From an uncultured Bacilli bacterium (GTDB lineage: Bacteria > Bacillota_I > Bacilli_A > RF39 > UBA660): DNA of 37,204 nucleotides. Every line of letters starts with the position of its first letter. Position 1 is the stretch's first letter. Of the stretch, positions 7,597 through 16,152 are shown one piece after another. The translations under genes and the position numbers were made by a program. The DNA lies in NCBI GenBank assembly GCA_944363705.1, contig CALVUY010000005.1, positions 1 to 37,204 of the forward strand. Direction: 5' to 3'. A model generated the notes under the pieces. It ran no database searches. It worked only from the letters and a program-made list of their open reading frames with translations, and was not told the origin of the DNA.

Positions 7597-9029
7597 TAAA
7601 AGATTTAAGAAAAGAATTAGATGAAGGTAAAATTAGTAGTGAAGAGTTATTTGATATAACTGTAAAGAAAGCTAAAGAAGAACAGGATAAATATAATTCT
7701 TTTGTGACTATTATAGATAAATATAAAATAAAAAGAAGAGCAGATAGCATTTTAAAAGGTATTCCTTATGCTTTAAAAGATAATATTTCTACTTCTAATA
7801 TTTTAACAACAGCATCATCTAATATTTTAAAGGATTATGTCCCTATTTATGATGCTACTGTTTATCGTAAATTAAAAAATGCAGGGGCAGTATTAGTGGG
7901 TAAAACTACTTTAGATGAACTTGCTATGGGAGGTACTGGTACTACTGCTGCTACTGGGGTTGTCAAAAACCCTTGGAATCCCGATTGTTTGATTGGAGGT
8001 TCATCTGCTGGTAGTGCTGCTGCAGTTGCTTTAGGAATTGTTCCTTTTGCGATTGGCTCTGATACAGGGGATTCTATTCGTAAACCTGCATCCTTTGGTG
8101 GAGTTGTTGGTTTTAAGCCTACATATGGAAGAATATCACGCTATGGCTTATTTGCCTTTGCTTCAAGTTTAGACCATGTTGGAGTGTTTACTAGAAGTGT
8201 TGAAGATGCTGCTATTGTTACAGACGTTGTTAAAGGATATGATAATTATGATATGACATCTTTAAAAGATGATGGAAAAAGTTATAGCGAAGAGTTAGAT
8301 AAACCACTTACTCATAAAAAACTTTGTTATATTAAGGAAATATGTGATATTAAGGAATATAAAGATTCTGAAATTGTTGAGACCTTAACAAAATTCCAGA
8401 AATTACTTGATGAATGTAGAAATAATGGTTTTCAAGTAGATGAAGTATCTATTGATAGGAGACTATTGGAATCAATATATCCAGTCTATATGATTATTAG
8501 TTGTGCTGAAGCAACTAGTAACAATGCTAACTTAACTGGTATTCAGTTTGGTCCAAGAGGTGAAGGAAATAATATAGAAGAAATTATGTTTTCTGCTAGA
8601 ACAAAAGGATTTTCAGAACTAATAAAAAGACGTTTTATTTTAGGTAGTTATATTCTACAAAAAGAAAATCAAGAGAAACTATTTTTAAATGCTTGTCGTG
8701 TTCGCCGCTTAATTGTAGATAGAGTTAATGAAATATTTAAAGATTATGACGGAATTATTCTTCCTGCAAGTGGTAAAGGTGCTCCATCTTTTGATAAATC
8801 TACAGAACAAGTAACTGATGGACAAGTTATATTAGAAAACCATATGGCTATTGGTAACTTTGGAGGTTTTCCTTCTATTACAATTCCTTTCACATTTGTT
8901 AATGATATGCCAGTTGGTGTAAATATAACAGGAAGAGCAATGGAAGATGATATAGTCTTACATATTGCAAAAGAAATAGAAAGTATTACAGGTCTTAAAG
9001 GATTGAAAGCAGGTGATAGAAATGTATAA
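7593..9029 (+). CDS. gatA: Asp-tRNA(Asn)/Glu-tRNA(Gln) amidotransferase subunit A
   Basis: Glutaminase subunit (478 residues) of the amidase-signature family; it releases ammonia that GatB uses to convert misacylated Glu-tRNA(Gln) or Asp-tRNA(Asn). The catalytic triad is readable: Lys62 in ALKDN, cis-Ser137 in GGSSAGSAAA and nucleophile Ser161 in SDTGDSIRKPAS. Spacing (75 and 24 residues) agrees with the triad known from Staphylococcus aureus GatA. The usual Gly before the nucleophile is Asp160 here, and the usual GGSSGGS is GGSSAGS. I believe these variants also occur in Mollicutes-like GatA but did not check. No GlnRS gene is in the window, so the Gln route is the likely essential role, because AsnRS is present. 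Confidence 0.97.
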   Translation: MIKDLRKELDEGKISSEELFDITVKKAKEEQDKYNSFVTIIDKYKIKRRADSILKGIPYALKDNISTSNILTTASSNILKDYVPIYDATVYRKLKNAGAVLVGKTTLDELAMGGTGTTAATGVVKNPWNPDCLIGGSSAGSAAAVALGIVPFAIGSDTGDSIRKPASFGGVVGFKPTYGRISRYGLFAFASSLDHVGVFTRSVEDAAIVTDVVKGYDNYDMTSLKDDGKSYSEELDKPLTHKKLCYIKEICDIKEYKDSEIVETLTKFQKLLDECRNNGFQVDEVSIDRRLLESIYPVYMIISCAEATSNNANLTGIQFGPRGEGNNIEEIMFSARTKGFSELIKRRFILGSYILQKENQEKLFLNACRVRRLIVDRVNEIFKDYDGIILPASGKGAPSFDKSTEQVTDGQVILENHMAIGNFGGFPSITIPFTFVNDMPVGVNITGRAMEDDIVLHIAKEIESITGLKGLKAGDRNV

Positions 9030-10464
9030 AGCAGTAATTGGATTAGAAGTGCATTGTGAATTGGATACAAAATCTAAAAATTTTTCAGGAGCTCCGAATA
9101 AATTTACAGAAACACCTAATATTCATGTTTCTACTATAGATTTAGGTTTACCTGGTATTTTACCTTATCCTAATAAGGAAGCAGTAAGGAAATCATTAAA
9201 AACTGCTATGGCATTGCATTGTGAAAATCCTGATGAAGTTATTTTTGATAGGAAAAATTACTTTTATCCGGATTTGCCTAAAGGTTATCAAATCACTCAA
9301 GTTACAAAACCTATGGGTAGGAATGGTTATTTAGATATAATTGTTAATGGAAAGAAAAAGCGAGTTTTAATTCATCAGTTACATTTAGAAGAAGATACTG
9401 CATCATTAGATCACTTTAGTAATTATTCCTTAATTGATTATAATAGAAGTGGTATTCCTCTAATTGAAATTGTTACTGAACCTTGTATTGAGAGTGCAGA
9501 TGAAGCGGTTACTTTTTTAGAAGATTTACGTGATGTATTTCTGTTCTTAGGGGTAAGTGAGGCACGCAGTAACTATGGACAAATGAGATGTGATGTAAAT
9601 ATTTCTGTTATGAAAGATACAGATAAAGAGTTTGGCACTAAAGTAGAGATGAAGAATATTAATGCTTTTACTAGTGTTAGGACAGCAATAGAATATGAAA
9701 TAAAAAGACAAATAAAAGTATTAGAAGAAGGTGGTAAAGTAATTCAAGAAACTAGAAGAATAGCAGAAGATGGGAAAACCTATTCTATGCGTGAAAAAGT
9801 AGATGCTATTGACTATAAATACTTTGTTGAACCTAATATCCCTCCAGTTAAATTAACTAAAGAGTTTTATGATGATTTAAGAAAAGAAATACCAGAGTTA
9901 AAATTAGAAAGATATGAAAAATATATAGATAAGTATCACTTATCAGAGTATGATGCAGGAGTATTATCTGCTAAACGTGATATTAGTGATTATTTTGAAG
10001 AAGTAATATCTTATGGTAGTGATGTTGAACTTACTGTTAACTTTGTTACTAGTGCGATTTTATCTACAATAAAGAAATTAGATATTGAACTTAAAGAGTT
10101 ATTTATTACTCCTAAAATGTTAAGTGGTATAATTGATAAAGTTAAAAATAACGAAATATCTTTAGACCATGGTAAAAAAATTTTATATCAAGCGATTGAT
10201 AAAAAAATAGATCCAAACGAGATTATTAAAAAGCAAAATTTACATCAAATAAATGATAAAGATGAATTAAAGAAAATAATAGAGGAAGTAATGGACGAAA
10301 ATGTTAGTCAAGTAAGACAATATATAGATGAAGGAAATACTTATGTATATAACTTCTTTATTGGGAAAGTTATGACTAAAACAAATCGTCAAGCTAATCC
10401 TAATATATCTTTAGAAATTATTAAAGAAGAATTAGAGAGGAGAAAAGAATATGAAAGTAAATAA
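9022..10464 (+). CDS. gatB: Asp-tRNA(Asn)/Glu-tRNA(Gln) amidotransferase subunit B
   Basis: The kinase/amidotransferase subunit activates the tRNA-bound Glu or Asp with ATP and transfers ammonia from GatA. It opens with the family signature AVIGLEVHCEL, then FYPDLPKGYQIT, EEDTASLDH, DYNRSGIPLIEIVTEP and MRCDVNIS. A C-terminal tRNA-binding YqeY-like tail (about 330-480) ends MTKTNRQANP. I chose ATG 9022 (480 residues) rather than the in-frame GTG at 9013: aggtga (9011-9016) is correctly spaced for 9022 and overlaps the GTG. It overlaps gatA by 8 bp and aspS by 14 bp. Confidence 0.97.
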   Translation: MYKAVIGLEVHCELDTKSKNFSGAPNKFTETPNIHVSTIDLGLPGILPYPNKEAVRKSLKTAMALHCENPDEVIFDRKNYFYPDLPKGYQITQVTKPMGRNGYLDIIVNGKKKRVLIHQLHLEEDTASLDHFSNYSLIDYNRSGIPLIEIVTEPCIESADEAVTFLEDLRDVFLFLGVSEARSNYGQMRCDVNISVMKDTDKEFGTKVEMKNINAFTSVRTAIEYEIKRQIKVLEEGGKVIQETRRIAEDGKTYSMREKVDAIDYKYFVEPNIPPVKLTKEFYDDLRKEIPELKLERYEKYIDKYHLSEYDAGVLSAKRDISDYFEEVISYGSDVELTVNFVTSAILSTIKKLDIELKELFITPKMLSGIIDKVKNNEISLDHGKKILYQAIDKKIDPNEIIKKQNLHQINDKDELKKIIEEVMDENVSQVRQYIDEGNTYVYNFFIGKVMTKTNRQANPNISLEIIKEELERRKEYESK

Positions 10465-12196
10465 ATATAGAACACATATGTGTGGTATGTTAACAGAAGA
10501 CGATAGTGGTAAATCAGTACGTGTTGCTGGTTTTATTGAAAATATTAGAGATCATGGTGGAGTGTTATTTCTTGATTTAAGAGATTCATCTGGAGTGTTA
10601 CAAGTTGTTAGTAATGATGATTCTATCTTTGAAGGGCTTACTAGAGAGTCTAGTATTATGATAAAGGGAACTATTCGTAAAAGAGATGAAGATGATTATA
10701 ACGAGAAAATATCTACTGGTACTATAGAGTTATTGGTTGAAAAATTAGAAGTATTAAATAAAAGCAAAAATATTTTACCTTTTGAAGTTGTTACCTCAAA
10801 AGAAGTATCAGAAGATGTTCGATTAAAATATCGTTATTTAGATTTAAGAAACCCTAAAGTTAAAAGGAATATTATTTTTAGAAGTCAAGTAATTGATTAT
10901 ATAAGAGAAATTATGAAGGAGTATGAGTTTTTAGAAATAGGGACACCAATTTTGACTGCTTCTTCTCCAGAAGGTGCAAGAGATTTTATTGTTCCATCAC
11001 GTAAATATCATGGTAAATTTTATGCTTTACCTCAAGCTCCCCAACAATTTAAACAATTATTAATGTGCGGCGGCTTTGATAGATATTTTCAGATTGCCCC
11101 ATGTTTTAGAGATGAAGATGCTAGAAGTGATAGAGTTTATGGAGAGTTTTATCAATTAGATTTTGAAATGGCTTTTGCTGAAGAGGAAGATATCTTAGAA
11201 ATAGGAGAAGATGTATTTTATAAAATATTTAAAAAGTTTGGTGGTAATAAAAAAATAACTGATAAACCATTTCCGAGACTTAGTTATAAAGAGGCAATGG
11301 AACGTTTCGGGACTGATAAACCGGATTTAAGAAACCCGTTAGAATTAATTGATTTAACAGAAGTGTTTGAAGAAACTAGTTTTAGACCTTTTAGAGGTGT
11401 TACTGTTAAAGGAATAGTAGTTAAGGGGATTGCTTCTAAGTCAAACTCTTGGTTTAATGAAATAGTAGAGTATGCTAATAGTATTGGAATGCCTGGTATT
11501 GGTTATTTTAAAGTAAATGATGATATGTCTTTTGCAGGACCAATAGATAAGTTCTTAACAGAAGATGAAAGAGATGATTTAATTGATATAGGCTCATTAG
11601 AACCAGGAGATGTTATTTTCTTTATCGCTGATAGAAGTAAAGCTTATCAGTATGCCAGTTTAATTCGTGATGAATTAGGTAGAAAATTAGAGCTTATTGA
11701 TGAAAATGAATTTTCTTTCTGTATTATTAAAGATTTTCCTATGTATGAATGGAATGAAGAAGAAGAAAAGTATGACTTTATGCATAACCCATTTAGTATG
11801 CCACAGGGAGGTTTAGAAAGTTTAGATTCTAAGAATCCAGAAGAAATAATAGCTTACCAATATGACTTTGTTTGTAATGGTATTGAAATGGCTAGTGGTG
11901 CTGTTCGTAACCATGATTTAAATATAATGAGAAAAGCTTTTGAAATAGCAGGGTATAAAGAAGATGAACTTAAGAAAAGATTTAGTGCTTTATATGAAGC
12001 TTTTCAATATGGTGCACCACCTCATGCAGGTATGGCTCCTGGAATCGATAGAATGTTGATGTTATTGTTGGATGAAGATAGTATTAGAGAAACAATTGCT
12101 TTCCCTCTAACTGCAAGTGGTTCTGATTTACTTATGGGAGCACCTACTGATGTTACTGAATTACAATTAAGAGAAACACATATTAAAATTCGTTAG
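10451..12196 (+). CDS. aspS: Aspartate-tRNA ligase (bacterial type)
   Basis: Class IIb synthetase charging tRNA-Asp in the cytoplasm; 581 residues is normal for the bacterial form with an inserted GAD domain. An N-terminal OB fold (VAGFIENIRDHGGVLFLDLRD) is followed by motif 2 (CFRDEDARSDR, Cys218-Arg228), the GAD insertion at about 290-400 and motif 3 (GIDRMLMLLL from Gly531). The usual QSPQ loop is QAPQ, and the usual QPEFTQLD segment reads VYGEFYQLD, mild departures near the active site. The start overlaps gatB by 14 bp, with gagaggagaaa as ribosome site. AsnRS is encoded next, so a tRNA-Asp-specific enzyme is expected, but specificity cannot be read from the sequence. Confidence 0.97.
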   Translation: MKVNKYRTHMCGMLTEDDSGKSVRVAGFIENIRDHGGVLFLDLRDSSGVLQVVSNDDSIFEGLTRESSIMIKGTIRKRDEDDYNEKISTGTIELLVEKLEVLNKSKNILPFEVVTSKEVSEDVRLKYRYLDLRNPKVKRNIIFRSQVIDYIREIMKEYEFLEIGTPILTASSPEGARDFIVPSRKYHGKFYALPQAPQQFKQLLMCGGFDRYFQIAPCFRDEDARSDRVYGEFYQLDFEMAFAEEEDILEIGEDVFYKIFKKFGGNKKITDKPFPRLSYKEAMERFGTDKPDLRNPLELIDLTEVFEETSFRPFRGVTVKGIVVKGIASKSNSWFNEIVEYANSIGMPGIGYFKVNDDMSFAGPIDKFLTEDERDDLIDIGSLEPGDVIFFIADRSKAYQYASLIRDELGRKLELIDENEFSFCIIKDFPMYEWNEEEEKYDFMHNPFSMPQGGLESLDSKNPEEIIAYQYDFVCNGIEMASGAVRNHDLNIMRKAFEIAGYKEDELKKRFSALYEAFQYGAPPHAGMAPGIDRMLMLLLDEDSIRETIAFPLTASGSDLLMGAPTDVTELQLRETHIKIR

Positions 12197-12215
12197 TGTA
12201 TAAAACCTCAATTAG

Positions 12216-12224
12216 TGCTATACT
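12216..12224 (+). promoter_or_regulatory. Possible extended -10 promoter before asnS
   Basis: TGCTATACT in the 51-bp aspS-asnS gap matches the extended -10 form, without a good -35. It could give asnS some expression independent of the T-box. Confidence 0.4.
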
Positions 12225-12247
12225 AGTTAAGAAAGAGAGGAATAATT

Positions 12248-13630
12248 ATGGTAATTGATGCAAAAGAATTATATGAAAAAATCGATGAATATATGGATAA
12301 AGAAGTAACTTTGGAAGGATGGATTAGAAATCATCGTAAACAAAAAGAGTTTGGCTTTATAGACTTTTCTGATGGTACTTGTTTTAAACATATACAAGTT
12401 GTTTATGATGATAAATTAGAAGATTTTGAAGAGATACAAAAGTATCATGTTGGTAGTGCAATTAGAGTAGTAGGAACAGTAGTTAAATCACCTAAGGAAG
12501 GGCAACCTTTTGAAATACAGGCAAGTGAAGTTATATTACTAGGAGAATGTCCAGAAGACTATCCAATTCAACCTAAGAAACACTCTCGTGAGTTTTTAAG
12601 AGAGCAAGCTTATCTTAGACCTAGAACTAACTTGTTTCAAGCAGTATTTAGAGTTAGAAGTGTAGCAGCATATGCTATTCATAAATATTTTCAAGATAGA
12701 GGCTATGTTTACTTCCATGCTCCATTAATAACAGCAAGTGACTGTGAAGGAGCAGGAGAGATGTTTCATGTAACATGTCTTGATTTAGATAATGTTCCAA
12801 GAGTAGATGGTAAAGTAGATTTTAGTAAAGATATGTTTTCTAAACCTACATCATTAACTGTATCAGGACAATTAGAAGCAGAGACATTCGCTCTTGCTTA
12901 CAAGAAAACTTATACTTTTGGTCCTACTTTTAGAGCAGAGAACTCTAATACTAAAGTACATGCTAATGAGTTTTGGATGATTGAACCTGAGATTGCTTTT
13001 TGTGATTTAAATGGGGATATGGAAATAATGGAAGAGATGTTAAAATATGTAGTTAGTTATGTATTAGAACACTGTAAAGATGAAATGGATTTCTTAGATA
13101 AATTTGTAGAGAAAGGACTACTTGATAAACTTACTAAGTTAGTTAATTCTAAATTTACGAGAGTTACTCATAAAGAGGTTATAGACATATTACAAAAAGC
13201 AGATGTTAAATGGGAGTTTGTTCCTAAACAAGGAGAAGATATTGCAAAAGAACATGAAAAATACATTACAGAATATTTTGATGGACCAGTATTTATTACT
13301 GACTGGCCTAAAGATATTAAAGCTTTCTATATGAAACAAAATCCTGATGGTGAAACTGTCGCTGCAGTAGATCTTGAAGTACCTGGTGCAGGAGAAATAA
13401 TGGGTGGTAGTCAAAGAGAAGAAGACTATGACAAATTAGTCGCTCGTATGGATGAGTTAGGTATGGATAAAGATGAACTTGACTGGTATATTAACCTTCG
13501 TAAATATGGTGGTTGTGTTCATTCGGGATTTGGTATGGGATTTGAGAGACTTTTAATCTATTTAACAGGTGTTGAAAATATAAGAGATGTTATACCATAT
13601 CCAAGAACTCCTGGTAACTGTGAGTTTTAA
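12248..13630 (+). CDS. asnS: Asparagine-tRNA ligase
   Basis: Class IIb synthetase charging tRNA-Asn directly; 460 residues, the usual size. The N-terminal OB fold (VTLEGWIRNHRKQKEFGFIDFSDG) binds the anticodon. Then come LRPRTNLFQAVFRVRS, the motif 2 region (FGPTFRAENSNTKVHANEFWMIEPE) and motif 3 (GFGMGFERLLIY, 427-438), and the protein ends IPYPRTPGNCEF as AsnRS proteins do. The sequence GEMFHVT before the core marks AsnRS rather than AspRS. The ribosome site is agagagg. As the last gene after the T-box it fits the proposed Asn specifier: shortage of charged tRNA-Asn would raise its own synthetase. Confidence 0.97.
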   Translation: MVIDAKELYEKIDEYMDKEVTLEGWIRNHRKQKEFGFIDFSDGTCFKHIQVVYDDKLEDFEEIQKYHVGSAIRVVGTVVKSPKEGQPFEIQASEVILLGECPEDYPIQPKKHSREFLREQAYLRPRTNLFQAVFRVRSVAAYAIHKYFQDRGYVYFHAPLITASDCEGAGEMFHVTCLDLDNVPRVDGKVDFSKDMFSKPTSLTVSGQLEAETFALAYKKTYTFGPTFRAENSNTKVHANEFWMIEPEIAFCDLNGDMEIMEEMLKYVVSYVLEHCKDEMDFLDKFVEKGLLDKLTKLVNSKFTRVTHKEVIDILQKADVKWEFVPKQGEDIAKEHEKYITEYFDGPVFITDWPKDIKAFYMKQNPDGETVAAVDLEVPGAGEIMGGSQREEDYDKLVARMDELGMDKDELDWYINLRKYGGCVHSGFGMGFERLLIYLTGVENIRDVIPYPRTPGNCEF

Positions 13631-13631
13631 T

Positions 13632-13661
13632 AAAGAAAGACATCATTTGATGTTTTTCTTT
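13632..13661 (+). terminator. Terminator after asnS
   Basis: A 13-bp stem, AAAGAAAGACATC / GATGTTTTTCTTT with one G-T pair, and an ATTT loop begin right after the asnS stop. The U-run is mostly within the 3' arm. Confidence 0.7.
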
Positions 13662-13687
13662 GCCTTTTAATTTAAAGATACTTATAG

Positions 13688-13693
13688 TATAAT
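13688..13693 (+). promoter_or_regulatory. -10 box for the Fic gene
   Basis: A perfect TATAAT lies 25 bp before the Fic start, with only a weak TTTTAA at the -35 position. The ribosome site is agaggtgac. Confidence 0.5.
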
Positions 13694-13718
13694 GGAATAA
13701 AGAAGAGGTGACTAGCTT

Positions 13719-14381
13719 ATGAAAGATAAATATCATTTAACAAAAGAGCAAAATATATTTTTAGCAAAAAAGGTGTTAGTATCTAATATTTATAATAGTG
13801 CAAGGCTTGAAGGTATTAATACTACTTATCCTGATACTAAAACTATTTTAGAAGGAGTAAATGTACCTAGTTTAAGATTGGATGAAATAAATTGTATTTT
13901 AAATTTGAGGGATGCTTGGAATTTTGCTCTTTCTAATATAGATGCTGATATTACTCTTGATTTTATATGTAAAGTAAATTCTTTTGTATCAAGAAATGAA
14001 TCTTTAGAGTGGGGTGTTTTAAGGACTGGTAAAGTTGGTATAAATGGAGTAGATTATATTCCTGATATTCCAGAAAGAGAAGATGTAATTGTTAATATAG
14101 AAAACATTTTAAAAGAAGAGAATATTACTAGTAGAAGTTTAAATCTTATGCTCTATTTAATGAGGAGTCAACTATTTTGGGATGGTAATAAAAGAACTGC
14201 TATGATAGTTGCTAACAAACTTCTTATAAGCAATGGTTGTGGTATTATTTCTATTAAAGAAGATGATATCAATGAATTTAATAGACTATTAACGGAATAT
14301 TATAATACTGGTAATAAAGATAAAATCATTACTTTTCTATATGATAAATGTATATTTGGATTAGAATTAAATAACACATAG
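13719..14381 (+). CDS. Fic/Doc-fold protein with His-to-Gln change at the catalytic motif
   Basis: A 220-residue Fic-domain protein. Active family members transfer AMP or phosphate to target proteins using the His of HxFxxGN(G/K)R. Here the motif reads QLFWDGNKRTA (151-161): Phe, Asp, Gly, Asn, Lys/Arg are kept but the His is Gln151. The N-terminal SARLEG (27-32) fits the inhibitory-helix signature (S/T)xxxE(G/N) of self-inhibited Fic proteins. The flap is probably in LRTGKVGINGVDYIPD. No antitoxin or obvious target is next door; downstream is a convergent HD hydrolase. The change is one base from His (CAA against CAT/CAC). Either the protein is a pseudoenzyme or an unusual active form. Family call firm, activity unknown. 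Confidence 0.88.
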   Translation: MKDKYHLTKEQNIFLAKKVLVSNIYNSARLEGINTTYPDTKTILEGVNVPSLRLDEINCILNLRDAWNFALSNIDADITLDFICKVNSFVSRNESLEWGVLRTGKVGINGVDYIPDIPEREDVIVNIENILKEENITSRSLNLMLYLMRSQLFWDGNKRTAMIVANKLLISNGCGIISIKEDDINEFNRLLTEYYNTGNKDKIITFLYDKCIFGLELNNT

Positions 14382-14404
14382 ATTTGCTTCTATGTGTTAT
14401 TTAA
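14367..14404 (+). terminator. Bidirectional terminator inside two convergent gene ends
   Basis: A perfect 15-bp inverted repeat (TTAAATAACACATAG and its complement) around ATTTGCTT holds the last codons and stop of the Fic gene on one strand and of the HD gene on the other. It serves both directions, although U-tracts are weak. Confidence 0.75.
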
Positions 14405-15154
14405 ATATTTAAGTATATTATCTTTTAAATATAGGCACTCACTTGTGTCTTTAACATTAAATGCCTTGATAAAAGTATTAATGATATTATCAATAGTATC
14501 TTTAGTAATTATTCTCTTGCTAGCTTGTAAATTTAAATCATAGACAAAAGCTAAGATATTAGCAAGTTTGTCTATAGCAGTTTTTCTGTTTCTTAAATCA
14601 ACTAATCTATGACTATCAAAATCTTCTTTTACTTTAGAATCTAATTTAGCTCCTTCTACATATGGCAAAATATAAAAGTCTTTAATATTATTATCGTAGG
14701 TAGCTACATAAAATATATCTAATTTATCGGCATCTCTAATTGCTTTACAAAATAGTTCTTCTTTAGAAGTTAATTCATAATTTAAATTCATTTTATTATG
14801 GTATTTAACAGCTTTATAAATAATATCATCATACTTATTATCATCTATAAACCTTCTAATAAGATTATCTTTGAAAAGAATCTCTGCTCCTAAATCGGCA
14901 TGGTCTATAGTTTTACTATCAACAATAGAATTATATCTTTTCATTTGAAGAAATCTGCCGATATCATGTAAATAACCAATTAGAATTAAAAGGTTAGTAT
15001 CTTCTAAAGAAAGATTAAGTGCATTAGCAATTTTTTTACAATTATTTTTTACTCTTAAAGTATGTTCATACTTTCTTTTAATAGTTACATTATTAAAATC
15101 ATACTCACTAACATAATCTTTAAAAGTTTTATCTATTTTTTCTAAATCTATCAT
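14390..15154 (-). CDS. HD-domain phosphohydrolase
   Basis: A 254-residue HD-superfamily metal hydrolase; such enzymes act on nucleotides or other phosphate esters, and the substrate cannot be told here. The metal-binding residues appear in order: His31 (KYEHTLRV), His63-Asp64 (YLHDIGRF), DHADLGAEIL (84-93) and Asp141 (RDADKLDIF). No membrane segment or second domain is seen; the C-terminal 100 residues are helical. The ribosome site reads ggaggaatc on the minus strand. It lies 8 bp after RNase HIII and is probably co-transcribed with it. Confidence 0.88.
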   Translation of the reverse strand: MIDLEKIDKTFKDYVSEYDFNNVTIKRKYEHTLRVKNNCKKIANALNLSLEDTNLLILIGYLHDIGRFLQMKRYNSIVDSKTIDHADLGAEILFKDNLIRRFIDDNKYDDIIYKAVKYHNKMNLNYELTSKEELFCKAIRDADKLDIFYVATYDNNIKDFYILPYVEGAKLDSKVKEDFDSHRLVDLRNRKTAIDKLANILAFVYDLNLQASKRIITKDTIDNIINTFIKAFNVKDTSECLYLKDNILKYLNNT

Positions 15155-15162
15155 GATTCCTC

Positions 15163-16074
15163 CTAAAATATAAGTGTTTTTAATATTCTTTGGGTATTTC
15201 TAAAATTATACTTTGCTACATCTTTTAACTTATCTTCTCCATATTTATTAACTAATTCTTCCCCAACTTTATCAACATTAACTCCTGCTCCTTTAGGAAG
15301 ATGTAGAGAAACTTCATCACATAATTTATCAAACTCTTTTAAGAAAATATATCTACTAATAATAGAAGCTGCACCAACTGCTAGATTCTTATCTTCAGCT
15401 TTTTGAACGAAAGTAATACCTCTTTGAACATTAGGAACATCTTTAATATAATCATAGTATCTAGCTTCTCTTGCAAATTCATCTACAATAATATAATCAA
15501 CTTCAGGCTTTAATTCTGTCATTATCTGATATAATACTTTATTATGCATAATTGCCTTTATCTTATTCATATTAATATCTTTACTATACTTTTCATTATA
15601 TTCTTTATTAGTTAAAATAATTGAACGATATGGGATTTTTTTAATAAGTTCTGGTGTTACTTTTAAAATAAATTCATCAGTTAGTTTTTTAGAGTCCCTT
15701 ATTCCTAAATCTTCTAAATACTTTACATTATCTTTACTAACATAAGTTGCCGTTACAACAATAGGACCAAAATAATCTCCTGTTCCAACTTCATCACTTC
15801 CAACTGATGAACAGCTATGATATATAGAATCTTTCTCTTTCTGTTTTTCTTTTTCTTCCTTAGTATTAGATAAAAAAGTTCCCCACATCGCTGCATCTAC
15901 ATCAGCACTTGTTCCTTGAAACATAACTTTACCTGATTCATACATCGTAATAACAGTATCTTCATCTTTCGCTTGAAATACAACATAAGGAATCTTTTTA
16001 TCACGCATTTTATCTTTATAGTATTCAATCATTTTTTGTTTTACTTCATCATTTACTTTAATAACAACATTCAT
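15163..16074 (-). CDS. rnhC: Ribonuclease HIII
   Basis: Removes RNA from RNA-DNA hybrids such as R-loops and primers. The 303 residues comprise an N-terminal TBP-like substrate-binding domain (about 1-75, ending VMFQGTSADVDAAMWG), a Lys/Glu linker, then the RNase H fold with SVGSDEVGTGDYFGP (Asp94-Glu95), RDSKKLTD and DYIIVDEFA. The GTGDYFGP form and the N-terminal domain set HIII apart from HII. The minus-strand ribosome site is aaggagaga. It is divergent from cvpA across 78 bp and leads a two-gene unit with the HD gene. Confidence 0.96.
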   Translation of the reverse strand: MNVVIKVNDEVKQKMIEYYKDKMRDKKIPYVVFQAKDEDTVITMYESGKVMFQGTSADVDAAMWGTFLSNTKEEKEKQKEKDSIYHSCSSVGSDEVGTGDYFGPIVVTATYVSKDNVKYLEDLGIRDSKKLTDEFILKVTPELIKKIPYRSIILTNKEYNEKYSKDINMNKIKAIMHNKVLYQIMTELKPEVDYIIVDEFAREARYYDYIKDVPNVQRGITFVQKAEDKNLAVGAASIISRYIFLKEFDKLCDEVSLHLPKGAGVNVDKVGEELVNKYGEDKLKDVAKYNFRNTQRILKTLIF

Positions 16075-16097
16075 AATTTTATCTCTCCTTACAAAAT

Positions 16098-16106
16098 ATT
16101 ATAGCA
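16098..16106 (-). promoter_or_regulatory. Extended -10 promoter for rnhC (minus strand)
   Basis: On the minus strand the bases read TGCTATAAT, a full extended -10 match, 24-32 bp before the rnhC start. A plus-strand TATAAT for cvpA lies at 16125-16130, so the short gap carries divergent promoters. Confidence 0.55.
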
Positions 16107-16152
16107 TAGTTTAAAATTTTAGTTTATAATAATTATAGAGGAAGGTGATTTT

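Noticed and set aside
8744-9070. Minus-strand open frame across the gatA-gatB junction
   Set aside because: Both plus-strand genes are certain here, and the frame is an antisense shadow.
13190-13414. Minus-strand open frame inside asnS
   Set aside because: It lies fully within a well-supported gene and shows no start signal or recognisable domain.
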